64,000 nucleotides of DNA from Aotearoamyces nothofagi (taxonomy: Eukaryota > Ascomycota > Leotiomycetes > Leotiales > Tympanidaceae). Shown here piece by piece: positions 43,701-56,386 of this stretch (positions are counted from its first letter, which is position 1; every line of letters starts with the position of its first letter). Below the pieces are notes generated by a model. The model saw nothing but the letters and a program-made list of their open reading frames with translations, ran no database searches and was not told where the DNA came from. The DNA is taken from NCBI GenBank assembly GCA_015345905.1, contig JADDTR010000016.1, positions 4,631 through 68,630 of the forward strand. The letters run 5' to 3'. The translations under genes and the position numbers were made by a program.

Positions 43701-44958
43701 AATTATAACGGGGGAAATTATAGGAAAATCTTGTCTAGTAGTGATAGCTTGGTCAAAAGGCTTCGCCGGTGTATAAGGCATCCTGAGATCATCAAATTGC
43801 CGCCGAACCACTTGCTCGTCGATTCCTTCTTCAAGATAGTTTTGATAGCGTACTTTCAGTGGCCACAGGTTCAAGATGGCGTTTTGCGCTTCCTTTCGAG
43901 CTTCGCTTACTGACTTGAGAGCTGGGCTACGGTATTCAAGTTTGGAAATAGTGGAATCACCAATCTGAGAGCTGACAGTCTTGCCTGATGGAAGAACCGA
44001 GTCACTTCGGCTTGGAAGAGAAGCCGACTCTTTTTGGGCCTCATTGCCGCCACCTGACCAGCCGCCCATGTTATCCACTACATGGGGTTTGTAATGGGTA
44101 TGCTCAAGGCTGACAGGAGACTCAGACTGTTCAGGAAATTCTGCGTTGACTGTGTTAGTTTATACTGTAGAGCAATGAAGCGTAGAGAGAAGACGCACTA
44201 GGGTGGTTCAGATAGAACGATGCTTTTGTTGTTGCGGGCATCTGATAGGTATTGTGGCTAGGCGAAGCGTATGGCGAGTATGACTCTGAACGCTCACGAG
44301 TTAGATCCAGAGATCGTCCATACACATCTATTATGCATTAGCAACGAGAATATATAAATATGTATAAATGCCTACCAGTGAGTGCTACGGGCGCCACTCC
44401 ATGCTCTTGACTCCCAGCGCAAGGAGATATCGGGTTACGATTACCTCTTTGGGGACCAAAATGTTCTCTACTATCTTCCATAAATACTTCCTTTGGAGGG
44501 CCGTCCTCAAACTCACCCTCACTGAGCTCGCCCTCTTCTACAAGCTGTGATTTCGGAACGTATGTTTTTTCTGTGCGATTATCTCGCGAAAGAGAATTTT
44601 TTGTGGTACTTGGGAATTCGAGATGGGAAGTCGCAGTTCCAAAATGATTGGAAGATTCTTGTGCGCGCTGGAAAGATGTATGAGGCGGTAAAGAGTATGC
44701 ATTTGGGTCCCATTCTTGATACACAGGCAGTGGCGGGATGCCACTTGCGAGAGTGGCAGCACTGAACCCCGGAGTAGCCCCGTTATATGCAAAGGCCGCA
44801 GCTGACTGGGCCTGGTTGTGATCGTATTGAGTGTTTCCTGATCGCCGAAGGTTGCCTTGCTCGTATCCGTTGCTTTGTTTTGACTCGTAGTACGAAGGCA
44901 TGACTTGGCCAGGAAGTCCTGCTTCCAGCCCAAAAGGAGTTGAGGGATAGTTCGCCAT
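40731..44958 (-). CDS. Red1/ZFC3H1-type protein of nuclear RNA surveillance
   Basis: Six exons on the minus strand: 44376-44958, 44199-44327, 42155-44149, 41324-42069, 41028-41271, 40731-40942 (1,302 residues). The first 700 residues are disordered and Ser/Pro/Gln-rich. A coiled coil lies in the second half of exon 3 (EIQEMKRRIAEAERRKK and the long Glu/Lys/Leu run up to the exon end). Acidic, Ser-rich sequence follows, then the C-terminal zf-C3H1 motif CRYELAGGVCNDSTCGFQH (C-x8-C-x4-C-x3-H) and a conserved end with DDAILVELGN, LRSVLQDLRA and FLEDKSKVLLLDG. This C-terminal signature is that of S. pombe Red1 and human ZFC3H1, scaffold subunits of the MTREC/PAXT complexes that feed RNAs to the nuclear exosome. 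The last acceptor (just before 40942) was chosen because nearer alternatives bring a stop. Confidence 0.85.
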
Positions 44959-45620
44959 CGAAGAAGAGATCAATGATCGCGCAACTTGCTTTATGGTTAG
45001 TATAAACTCATGAGGATATCACAAAAACTCTGTATCCAGATTTGGATCGTGGTTCATATTAGCAAGAGAAATGGAAGGCGTTTACGGAGGGATGCGAAAT
45101 TCCAAAGGTGCAGGCAGGATGTGGGAAGCGGAGAATGCTGGCATATGTATTGTACAATGGAGGATTTAGATGGGTGAACCGGATGTGAAAAGAGTCTTCA
45201 AAATATCTTCTCTTTCTGGGTCGGGCGCGTAAGTCAGTGTAGGATTATCGTGTTAATGGCGAGAGCTGCGGATTCGAGATTGAGGAGCTATTAGCGCCTC
45301 ATAGATTTGGACTAGCCTCTTGTGTCAATAATTTTCGCATGGGCGCTCGTCGCTTAGAGTCGTCGCGTCTATCGGATCGCTTTTGTTTACATTCGGGAAG
45401 GGCCAACCACTAAGAAGCGTTAAGCATCAACACACCTCCAGCAACGATATTACGACAATCCGATTTCTTATGTAGTTTGCACAATTTCGCAGATAGCTTG
45501 CGTACTCTTCATACAGTCTGATACTGTCCAGCGCCTTTTAGATGTCACTAATGATTACGGTGTTTTAATCATCGATTTTCGGTATAATATATGATCGCTC
45601 TCCACAATTGAGCTTTCAAC
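44959..45620. other. Divergent promoter region, Red1-like and myosin II
   Basis: 662 bp between two divergent starts. No other feature recognised. Confidence 0.55.
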
Positions 45621-48600
45621 ATGGCACATAATGCCGCGCAGAAGCGCGGCAATCCATTCTCAAGGGGCACATCACCATCTGGGAGCCCAAGCAATGTAGG
45701 AGGAAGGCCGAAGTCAGCAATCATTTCATCGCCGTTATCGACATCGCAGGCTCCGCCATCACACAGTCGGCACCAGTCTTACAATTCTCTAACTACGAAC
45801 TTTCTTTCAACTGGTAACACAACAGCCCGGAAACCTTCGAATTCTAAGATGACAGGACCAACATCGAACACTTTTGCCCCTTCATTCATCAAGACAGAGA
45901 AGGCAAAGAATGGTACAGAACCCGTTAAGGGGATTGAAGGGGAGAATGACTTCTCTGGAAAGAGATACGTGTGGCTTAAAGACCCAGTAGCTGCATTTGT
46001 CAAAGGTTGGATAGTTGAGGAACTGGGCAATGGGCAAGTCCTTGTCCAATGCGACGATGGGAGTGTAAGAACCTCAAGCTTCATTTGAAAACTCTACTAA
46101 CCAGAATTCATAGCAACGCGAGGTAAATAGTGACAGTGTAGATAAGGTCAATCCGGCCAAGTTTGACAAGGCAGACGATATGGCGGAGCTTACACATCTC
46201 AACGAGGCCTCGGTTGTACATAACCTACATATGAGGTATCAGGCCGACCTGATTTATACGTACTCTGGCCTCTTCTTGGTCACAATCAACCCTTACTGTC
46301 CATTACCGATATACACCAACGAGTATATTAATATGTATAAAGGCCAAAACCGAGAAGACACGAAACCACATATCTATGCGATGGCTGACGAGGCTTTTCG
46401 GAACCTGGTGGATGAGGGCGAGAACCAGAGCATTCTTGTCACTGGAGAGTCTGGCGCTGGAAAAACAGAGAATACCAAGAAGGTCATCCAATACTTGGCT
46501 GCTGTTGCACATTCAGATTCGCCGGTGAAAAACAAACTTCAGCATTCCAACCTCTCTCAGCAAATCCTCCGGGCCAACCCTATCCTTGAGGCTTTCGGCA
46601 ACGCCCAAACTGTACGAAACAATAACTCGTCAAGATTTGGAAAATTTATTAGAATCGAATTCACACGAGCCGGCACAATTGCGGGAGCTTTCATAGATTG
46701 GTATTTGCTTGAAAAGTCTCGAGTGGTACGCCTCAATGCCCACGAACGTAACTACCATGTTTTCTATCAGCTACTCAAAGGAGCAGATCGCCAGATAAAG
46801 CAAGATTTCCTCTTGGAAGGGCTAGATGTGGAGGACTTTGCATATACGAAAGGTGGTCATGACACTATTGCTGGTGTCTCTGATCGAGATGAGTGGCATG
46901 CACTAATTGAGGCCTTCAACATCATGGGATTCTCAGATAATGAGCAGGGTTCGATTCTAAGAACAGTAGCAGCCGTTCTTCATTTGGGAAACATCACTGT
47001 CATGAAAGAAAGTAGAGGAGCTGACCAAGCTCGACTAGCGCAGGATGCTCGTGCAAAGGCAGAAATAGTATGCCGCCTGCTAGGAATACCATTAGATCCC
47101 TTCCTACTTGGCCTCCTTCATCCTAAGGTCAAAGCGGGCCGAGAGTGGGTTGAAAAAGTCCAAACTCCTGAACAGGTTCGGCTTGCTATTGATGCCCTTG
47201 CTAAAGGAATTTACGAGCGCGGCTTCGGCGATTTGGTAACGCGGATCAATAGACAGTTAGATCGGACTGGCATGGGCTTAGATGACTCCCATTTTATTGG
47301 CGTACTTGATATTGCTGGGTTCGAAATCTTCGAAGAGAATAGCTTTGAACAGCTGTGCATTAACTACACGAACGAAAAACTACAGCAATTCTTCAATCAC
47401 CACATGTTCGTGCTGGAGCAAGAAGAATACGCGCGCGAGCAGATTGAGTGGAAATTCATCGATTTTGGACACGACCTCCAGCCTACGATTGATCTGATTG
47501 AATTGCCTAACCCAATAGGCATATTTTCTTGTCTAGACGAAGACTCCGTCATGCCGAAAGCAACAGATAAATCTTTCACAGAAAAGCTTCACTCATTGTG
47601 GGATCGAAAGACACCCAAATACCGACCCTCACGACTTGGCCAAGGCTTCCTGCTTACTCATTACGCTGCTGAGGTTGAGTATTCCACTGAAGGCTGGCTT
47701 GAGAAGAATAAAGATCCATTGAACGACAATATAACTAGACTTCTTGCTGCATCCACCGATAAGCACGTTGCTACGCTATTTGCAGACTGTGTAGACCCGG
47801 AAGATGAGAGTGGCGCTACTCGTAGTCGTGTGAAGAAAGGCCTGTTCCGCACAGTCGCGCAGAGACATAAAGAGCAGCTATCTAGTCTTATGGCTCAGCT
47901 GCACTCAACCCATCCACATTTCGTCCGATGCATTATTCCAAATCACAAAAAGCGACCTAAACAGCTGAGTGCACCACTGGTCCTAGACCAGCTTCGATGT
48001 AATGGTGTTTTGGAGGGCATTAGAATTGCTCGAACGGGATTTCCTAATAGGCTTCCATTCTCTGAATTCCGACAGCGATATGAGGTTCTCTGCCGAAATA
48101 TGCCTAAAGGCTATCTGGAAGGACAGAGTGCTGCAACAATCATGCTCGAGAAGCTTGCTTTGGATAAGTCATTATTCCGTGTGGGCCTTACAAAAGTCTT
48201 CTTCAGAGCAGGAGTCTTGGCCGAACTCGAAGAGCAGCGTGACACTCTCATCCGAGAGATCATGTCTCGGTTTCAGTCTATTGCTAGAGGCTTTACCCAA
48301 CGTCGTATAGCGCATAAAAGGCTGTATCGTGCAGAGGCCACTCGAATTATTCAGCGTAACTTCCAGGTATACCTTGATCTCTGCGAAAACCCTTGGTGGC
48401 AGTTATTGGTCAAGATGAAGCCACTACTTGGGGCGACACGGACATCAGGAGAAGTGAAAAAAAGGGATGAAATGATTCAGAAGCTTAACGAGAAAATGAA
48501 TCAAGAGATGTCAGATCGACTGAAGCTTGAGGAGGAGCGTCGCAATGCCCACGCTGAAGTATCACGCATCCAGCACACCTTGGAGAGTGAAAGAGCTCTG

Positions 48601-51600
48601 GCTCTGGACAAGGAAGAGATCTTCAAACGGTTACAACTTCGCGAAACCGAACTCAGTGACAAACTTTCAGGAGCTCTAGATGATCAAGAAAAGCTAGAAG
48701 ATCAGCTGGATGACTTGCTAGAAGCCAAAAAAAAGGCTGAGCAACAGGCCGACGAATGGCGTGCACAGTTAGAACAAGCCGCTATGATTATTGCTAAGCT
48801 TGAAGCTGAAAAACAGGAGCTTGTGGAGAGACTTGCGGACATGGACGAGAAGCTCAACAACCTTGGCCAAGTCCAGTCTCAGAGGTCGTCCGTGGAGGCC
48901 AAACTGACCCAGGAGGTCGAAATACTTAAAAGCCAATTGAGCCTGAAGGATCGGAAAGCACAAGAGCTAGAGAGCAAACTCTTGAAAGTTGACCAGGATC
49001 TTGATATTAAACTCGCGCGTACAACTAAGGATCTTCATGCATCAAAATCTCGGGAGCAAGAGCTGATAAGCGAGAACAAAAAGGTTCATCAACAGCTAGC
49101 AGAGCTGGCATCAACCTCGACGGGTTACGAGGACCTTGTTCGGCGGAAGGAGAGTGAGCTCGCTATCTTGCGGGCCGATAATAGGAAGTACGAGACTCAA
49201 CAAAAGAACTACGATGATGAGAAGAAATGCCTGGCATCTGAAAAGGATAACATTACTAATCGTCTCCGTGAGGTTCAAGCTGAGATGGTCGCCATGAAGT
49301 CGCAGACGGCCCAGCTCGAGCGGGAAGCAGCAGACGCCAAGGAACTGCTCGAAGCTAGACTTACTGAGGATGCAGAAGCTGGCCAGAATCGCAAGATGCT
49401 AGAAGCACAGATCAAAGATCTCAAAGACCAGCTATTCGAAGTGCAGACGGAGCTAAGCCGCGAAAGACAATCACGTGATGATGTGCAGCTACTTGGGGAT
49501 CATAAATTCCAAACTCTCAAAGATGAATATGAAGCTCTCAATGAAGCAAAAATAATAATCGAGAAGGAGCTTTATGTGCAGCAGGATACGTTGAGGCGTG
49601 CGATGGAAGGCCGAGTAACAGCTGAAAAGGAGCGTAATGAAGCGAGAATCGAAATCCGTAAGCTTAGGGAGGCAAAATCCGCGGCGGAGGAAGCAAAGCT
49701 TCAAGCAGAGCTTGCCAATGATCGCAGCGCGTCTCGACAAGCAAGGGAACGAGAAGCTAGCCTTCTCAGAGACCTCGAAGCGGAACAAGGTCGGCTTAAG
49801 TGGTTTGAAACTGAATGCGCCCGCTTAAATCAGCAGGTCGAGGAACTCAACAAGATGATTTTAGAGTCTGGTAATTTCGGACTTAAGAATGATCAACAGA
49901 AAGAAAGGCTGGAAAGCGAACTCCACACTATCAAAAGTCGCTTGATAGCATCTGAGAATGATAATCGAGCCCTGCTTAACAAAATCCAACAGAAGGGCCT
50001 CGAACTTGCTCGCGCTGGTTCACAGGCGAGTCAGTCTCAAAGAGCAAAAGCTCTCGTATTACAGACGGAGAAAGCCAAAATCGAAGAACAAAATCTCAAA
50101 CTGCAGAAGCAGTTAGGTGAAGTCCAGCTTCTTGTTGCCTCTCTTGAGAAGAAGAATGAAAAGCTCGAACTTAGCCTTGAGGATCTGAACCACGAAGTCG
50201 CTCGTGAACACAAAGCCAGCAGAAATGCCGAGAAGAACTCATCAACCTCGTCGACCCAATTGGCCGAAGCCAACCGTAAACTCGAGACAGAAACCCAGCT
50301 TCGTTCTCAGGCACAGGCCAATGTTCGGAGATTGCAATCAACTCTAGACGGACGGGAAAAGGAACTCGAGGAGCTTCGAACCCAAAGGCTACAATTACTC
50401 AAGATCGTTGATCCTGACATGTCTAAAACGATGCCTCAGTGGGATGGTGCAAACGACAAGCAGGCCATAAAAAGCTATGATCTTGTCCACAAGGTCCAAG
50501 AGCTACAGCAGAGCCTCCGCGTGCAAATTGCTGGACGGTCCAATGCAGAGACCCAACTTGCTGAACTACGCAAAAAACATGATGATGATTCGGATATCGC
50601 TGACAGGCCATCCAGCCGAGCTAAACTTGAGGAAATAAATCCTAACCAGGCACCATTTGCCCATTCTCCAACGCATCTTAGGAACAAGATCAATGGGAGA
50701 CCTCAGTCCAATGTCTCCACGCCCACACGGCGCTTCCAAAACAATGGAGTAGATGCAGCTCAGGATTCTGGGCGTTCTGATAGGACAGCTGATATTCTTA
50801 GCTTCAATAATAGAATGGATCTCAAGGCCGACCTGGAGGAGCTTCAAAATCAACTTCAACTAACGCAAATGCAGAATCGCCATCTGCAAAGCCAGCTTGA
50901 GCGCTCTTCCACACCAGTTCGAGAATTGTGGCCCGATGACAGCCCAACTGTGCGCCGCGTACAGAAGCTTGAGCAGGCAAATAGCCGACTTCATGACATG
51001 TTGGATGATTCTGCAAAAAAGGTCTCGTCCCTGGAAAGAAGTGTCCAGACTGGAGCTTTGTCACTTCGGGATGTCCAGACTAAGTCGCATGAAGAGCTCT
51101 ATGATCTAATAAACAACCAAGAGGATGCTCGAAGATCTCTTATCCAATTGCACAATGATGCGGTCGCTGAGCTTGCACACGCCAAGGAGCATTTCGATGG
51201 ACTGAAGCATACCAGAGCCACGTTGGAAGTCGAACTTAGAGACGCGAAATCTGACGTGGAAGAAATGTCTCTAGCCAGAGAACAAGACGCCGCTAGTCGC
51301 AATCAACTATTACAAGAATTCGCCGATCTGCAAATTCGCCTTGATGCCGAGTCATCTAAGTTAACTGATGTGACTTCAAGCCTGTCTCTGTATAAGAGTC
51401 GAGCGGACGAGTATTTCAGCAAGCTAGAGCAGGCCGAAATTGCCGTCCTTAAGGCATCTAGGGCTGAGCAATTTGCGAAATCACAGGCCAAGGAGGCTGA
51501 AGAGACTTGCGCAACGATTATGTCCGAGAGAAAGCAGATGGATGCCACGATTGAGGATCTTCAACGACAAAACCAGAGCTATGAGGAGAGACTCGAAGAT

Positions 51601-52952
51601 CTTGCTTCTGATTTGGAGGGTGCTGTACAGGCAAGGAAACGACTTCAGCACGAGCTTGAAGATTACCGGAGTCAACGGGCCATGGACATCGAAGACAAGG
51701 AGACTAGCATGGAGCAAACTCGCAAAAAATATCAAGCCGAGTTCGCGACGCTTACAAACGAGCTCGATATTGCCCGGGAAGAGAGGCTGTTCAAACAGGC
51801 TGAAAACACACGTCTTAGGGAAGAACTTGACGATCTCAGGTCAAAGTGGGACGATGAATTGCTTAACAGTTCTACTTGGTCGAAAGAAAAGGCTCGCTTA
51901 GAAGGCACTTTGGCCGATTTATCCTCGTCACGGGATGAAGCCATCAACGCTCACAATGACGCTCAAGGAAAGATTGTTTCACTGCTGTCGCAAGTTCGTA
52001 GCCTCCGAACATCAGTTGATGATGTGGCTGCTGAACGGGACATAATTCAAAGAGAGAAGCGCGGGCTTGAAGTTCGTTTGGAAGAGGCCAAAAACGGTCT
52101 CGAGGACCTTGCTCGAGGAGACAGTCCATCCCTGCGTAACGCCGCAGGTATGGATAAAGAGGTGTTGGAGCTCAAATCAAACTTGGCACGGCAGGAGGAT
52201 ATCGCTGCTGCTGCGGTGGATAAGATGAGACGTGCCGATGCCCTAAATTCAGAGATCCAGAAAGACATTGTTGCAGAGCGGGAAACAACTGTACAACTCC
52301 ACAAGGAAAAGGCTGCTCTTGAGAAGTCCCTCAAGGATGTACAAGTCCGACTTGTAGATCTCGAAACTAAAGGCTACTCAAGTGCAAGCCAGGATGTCAG
52401 ATTTTTACATGGTCGCGTTCAAGAGGTAAATGTTTCTGAATCACTGAACTGTTAGAACATCACTGACAACTAATGCAGCTTGAGAGTCAACTGGAAGCAA
52501 AAGAAAATGAGCGCAGCAAATCACAGCGCTCAGTACGGAATGTCGATCGCGCCGTTAAGGATCTTCAACAGCAAATTGAACGTCGTGACAAGACTAATGC
52601 TCAGTTACAAGATGATATCTCTCGCTCAAGGGATAAGGTTGAGAAGTTACTTAAGACGATTGATGAGCTGCAGTCCAGTGACTCTAGCAATCAGCTATCG
52701 GCGCGACGAGCGGAGCGTGAACTTCGGGAAGAGCGTGAGAAGGCGCTGAGGCTTGAGCGTGAGCTAGAAGGCTGGAAATCTGTTCGTGTGGAGAGAGGCG
52801 GGACTATCCATAGTGGTAGCATCAGGCACAGCGGCCAGTGGAGGACTGCCAGCGAATGGGGCGATGAAAATGCGTCTGTGAATGGGATTGAAATCCCGAA
52901 GAGGAAGAGCAGCCTAAGTAGACAGCTGAGCATGAGCAAGGGATTTTTGTAG
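45621..52952 (+). CDS. myoB: Class II myosin heavy chain
   Basis: Three exons, 45621-46064, 46114-52425 and 52479-52952, encode 2,409 residues. After a Ser-rich N-terminus and an SH3-like segment (YVWLKDPVAAFVKGWIVEE), the motor domain has the P-loop GESGAGKTE (259-267), switch I NNNSSRFGKFI, switch II DIAGFEIFEENSFEQLCINY, the actin-binding PHFVRCIIPNHKKRP segment and the converter ending FFRAGVLAELEEQRD. One or two IQ-like motifs follow (FQSIARGFTQRRIAHKR). The rest is a long coiled-coil rod, broken by a Pro/Ser-rich non-helical stretch around 50600-50790 (residues about 1645-1710). The size and broken rod match filamentous-fungal myosin II (Aspergillus MyoB, yeast Myo1), which builds the contractile ring at septation. 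Large antisense and alternate-frame openings inside it are shadows of the rod. Confidence 0.96.
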
Positions 52953-54742
52953 ATGATTAACGAAGGTGACGGGTTCGGAGGCTATGTATATATTGGCTGG
53001 CCACGGAGCATTATTTTCTTGGCGTATAAGGGTAACGCATTTGAATGCTGTACTGTTTTAGGTTTATCAAGCGTCAATGAAAGTTAATGACAATATTGCA
53101 GTTTACAGTTCTCGCACCTTTTCGTTTGAAGTATTTTTCAGTTAGGCTGCTAGGCTATTAGGCTATAATTGATCAAAACGCCCGGACCTATATGCACCCA
53201 TTGACAACGATGGCTTATTAATACTGAGTGAACTAATACTGACTGTCGTCCGCTCTGTCGGCTCATTAATGCTGGGCTGGTCCAATACGATAGGAGTAGG
53301 GCGATTGACAGATGAAGGCATATAGTGGCCTCTTGAGTCACAAGCAACGTGTGGCCATTTCAATTTGAAGAGAAGACTATCAGAAGATCATTCATTTGGT
53401 CTGCCACCAAATAAGCAACGGAGATGGTTTGCAGAAGCGAGTACAAGTAATCAAATGGGTGACCCCAGGGGCGGCGCTTAGCTTCCGCCGTCAGGCGCTA
53501 CTTAGGTGATTAGTCCGTTCGCCTTCTTTTGGCGAAGCCAAGCGCCAGAGAGGCCGAAGACTATTTTCGCGTGGGCTGTTAGGCAAGGCTGAGAATCAGA
53601 TGGGTGTTTGCAGCACGGCTCAAGCATGATTGAGCACCTGTCGTCAATTTTTTTGATCAGTAGCGACAAGGATCTGATAAGTGTTTAGTAGTGCGATTAC
53701 GACTCGCAGTGTGTCTCCGCTGTTTGCCGGGACCGTCCGCTTGTCAAATCCAGTCGGGGCGCCCAAGGTATATCCATTTTTGTGGCAGAATAAGTGCCTA
53801 TACCCTCTGGAACCTTGGAGAGCCAGGGCTCTTAACTACCTCTTGGTTGGATCGACTTGGCGCTTAATGCTGGTGCTTTTCCTATACGTGTATATATAAT
53901 CTGCTTCTGACCTTTCATGGTGCACCAATACTGACGCTGCTAGATGTATGGAAAAAAAGCAGCTGACGAGCTTTCTGGATCGACAAGAACCGACGCGGAT
54001 AGAGAGGTCAGAAGGAATGTGGTAGTTCTAGATTTTACTGTAGTGAGTGATGCTATCTCGAAATAGGGGAACCTCGCCAATTATGACAAAATAACCGTCT
54101 TCTTCATTCGCGTTCAAGAATGAATGGGAACTTTATTATCGTTTATGCCTACTAACAAGTCTGGGTATGACGACCAACACGTGGTTGATATGCTAGGTGT
54201 GCATTCAGCAGAGCATGGATGTTTATGTATGGATGCAGGGACGAGGCTAACACGGCTGAGATCCCCTCAAGCGATAAGTTCCGGCATAAATATTGGGCTA
54301 GCCGTTAATAGTAGGCGGTGTACGATAACCTCGAAGCTTCACCGAGGCTCTGAGGCTCTGAGGCACCAGCGACACCGGACGAAGCGCATCGCCGCTCCCG
54401 AGATCCCGGCTTAAGTAGCACGTGGTAGGTCTCTGGGCTCTCTAGCTCTCTGTATTGCACAATATCCCTGCCCGATCGCGTGCTTGTTATCTTGCAGCCG
54501 GATCATTTAACTAGAGTTGTCGTCGTCCGCATGTCACCGCCAAAGCGGGCTGGGCTGTTTGTATCCGATAATGCTTTTCCTTTTTCCCTCCTTTTTTGTA
54601 TTCACGTGCACACTCTTTTAACACGCAGGAAGAGGGTGTGAAACTGCCATTGCCTCTTGAGAGAATTAGTTTAATATTGGGCTCCAGCTTCATTGCTCCA
54701 GATTTGAACTCTTATCCCTCCCCACCCCGCCCTGACGCCGCG
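52953..54742. other. Intergenic region upstream of choline sulfatase
   Basis: About 1.8 kb. Open frames are short and without protein character. CACGTG occurs at about 54419 and 54604, and GATA motifs are present, but no specific regulator can be assigned. Confidence 0.5.
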
Positions 54743-56386
54743 ATGAGTCCCCCGGCACCCCCCGAAGCTGCCTCAAGAAGCGCCCAGTCATCGAGAAAGC
54801 CAAATATTCTGTACATTATGGCAGATCAGTTAGCTGCGCCGCTGCTGAAGATGTACAAGCCAAACTCTCAAATCAAGACACCCAACCTGGACGCACTCGC
54901 CGCCGAGGCTGTCGTTTTTGATTCTGCTTACTGCCCCTCGCCGCTCTGCGCCCCTTCGCGAATGTCTATGGTCACTGGCCAACTGCCCACAAAGGTTGCC
55001 TCTTACGACAATGCTGCGTCGATAAACTCAGATGTTCCTACTTATGCCCATTACCTGCGCGCTATTGGGTATGAGACTGCTCTAGCAGGCAAGATGCACT
55101 TTATTGGCGACCAGCTACACGGCTACGAGAAGCGCCTCACATCAGACATATATCCAGGAGATTATGGGTGGGCAGTCAATTGGGACGAACCAGAGACAAG
55201 ATTAGAATGGTATCACAATGCCAGTTCGATATTACAAGCAGGTCCTTGCGTTCGCAGCAACCAGCTTGACTATGATGAGGAAGTGATGTACAAGTCCAAA
55301 CAATTTCTCTACGATCATGTACGACAAGGCCCCAGTGCAAGACCATTCTGCATGACTGTGTCGTTGACACATCCGCATGATCCTTATACAATTGAAGAGA
55401 AATACTGGGATTTGTATGAGGATGTTGACATCGAGCTTCCACAAGTGAACATACCAAAGGAAGAGCAAGATGCACATAGCAAGCGACTGTTGAAGGTCTG
55501 CGATTTATGGGATGCCAATTTTTCAGATGAGCAGGTTAAGAGAGCAAGGAGGGCATATTACGGAGCTGTTAGCTATGTTGATGACTGCATCGGCAAGCTT
55601 TTGAAAGTTCTCAAGGACTGCCGCTTGGCTGATAATACCATAGTTATCTTCAGTGGAGATCATGGAGACATGTTAGGAGAGAGAGGATTGTGGTACAAGA
55701 TGTCGTACTTTGAATCCTCAGTCAGAGTTCCTCTCCTGGTCCACTACCCAAAGCAGTTCCAAGCACACCACGTATCCTCCAACGTATCTACACTCGATAT
55801 ACTACCTACATTGGTAGATCTTACTTCAACTAAGCTTTGGAACAGCCTTCCGATGGACGGCCACTCTCTGCTTCCACATCTTCAAGGCCGACAAGGCCAC
55901 GACACAGTTTTCGCAGAATATTGTGGTGAAGGCACTATTGCGCCAATGATGATGATCAAACGGGGCCCCTGGAAATATATCATATGCCCTAAAGACCCGC
56001 CGCAATTGTATAACCTTGACGAAGACCCACTAGAAGTGCGAAACCTAGCACAGAGTGTGTCTAAAGGCCTAGAAAGCGGAAATGATGAAGTCGCGAAGAT
56101 CTTTGCAGCATTCGAAGCTGAAGCGCACGCAAAATGGGACTTTAAGAAGATCACCGAGGATGTGTTGGTATCTCAACGCCAGCGACGTCTCGTGTGGTCC
56201 GCTCTTAAAGTTGGAAAGTTCACCAGCTGGGATTATGACCCGATTGACGATGGAAGAGAGAAGTATATTCGGTCACACATGCCCCTTGACGATCTGGAAT
56301 TGAAAGCCCGCTACCCTCCTGTCGACGCCGCTGGGCGAGAGACAAATACTCTGATTGCCGAGCCGGCCGGGGCTCATGGAGAATAA
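54743..56386 (+). CDS. Choline-O-sulfatase (type I sulfatase)
   Basis: Single exon, 547 residues, starting at the first ATG of the frame. The N-terminus has PNILYIMADQLAAPLL with the metal-binding aspartate. The sulfatase signature is SPLCAPSRMSMVTG, with C69-A-P-S-R73; the cysteine is the residue converted to formylglycine in type I enzymes. The further motifs ALAGKMHFIG, the HPHDPY segment, VIFSGDHGDMLGERGLWYKMSYFESSVRVPL and the C-terminal part match choline sulfatases specifically. It releases sulfate and choline from choline-O-sulfate, a fungal sulfur store and osmoprotectant. No signal peptide is seen, which suggests a cytosolic enzyme. No choline oxidation or transport genes are adjacent. 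Confidence 0.94.
   Translation: MSPPAPPEAASRSAQSSRKPNILYIMADQLAAPLLKMYKPNSQIKTPNLDALAAEAVVFDSAYCPSPLCAPSRMSMVTGQLPTKVASYDNAASINSDVPTYAHYLRAIGYETALAGKMHFIGDQLHGYEKRLTSDIYPGDYGWAVNWDEPETRLEWYHNASSILQAGPCVRSNQLDYDEEVMYKSKQFLYDHVRQGPSARPFCMTVSLTHPHDPYTIEEKYWDLYEDVDIELPQVNIPKEEQDAHSKRLLKVCDLWDANFSDEQVKRARRAYYGAVSYVDDCIGKLLKVLKDCRLADNTIVIFSGDHGDMLGERGLWYKMSYFESSVRVPLLVHYPKQFQAHHVSSNVSTLDILPTLVDLTSTKLWNSLPMDGHSLLPHLQGRQGHDTVFAEYCGEGTIAPMMMIKRGPWKYIICPKDPPQLYNLDEDPLEVRNLAQSVSKGLESGNDEVAKIFAAFEAEAHAKWDFKKITEDVLVSQRQRRLVWSALKVGKFTSWDYDPIDDGREKYIRSHMPLDDLELKARYPPVDAAGRETNTLIAEPAGAHGE

Noticed and set aside
47282-52334. Many sense and antisense openings inside myosin II
   Set aside because: Shadows of the coiled-coil rod; no independent motifs.
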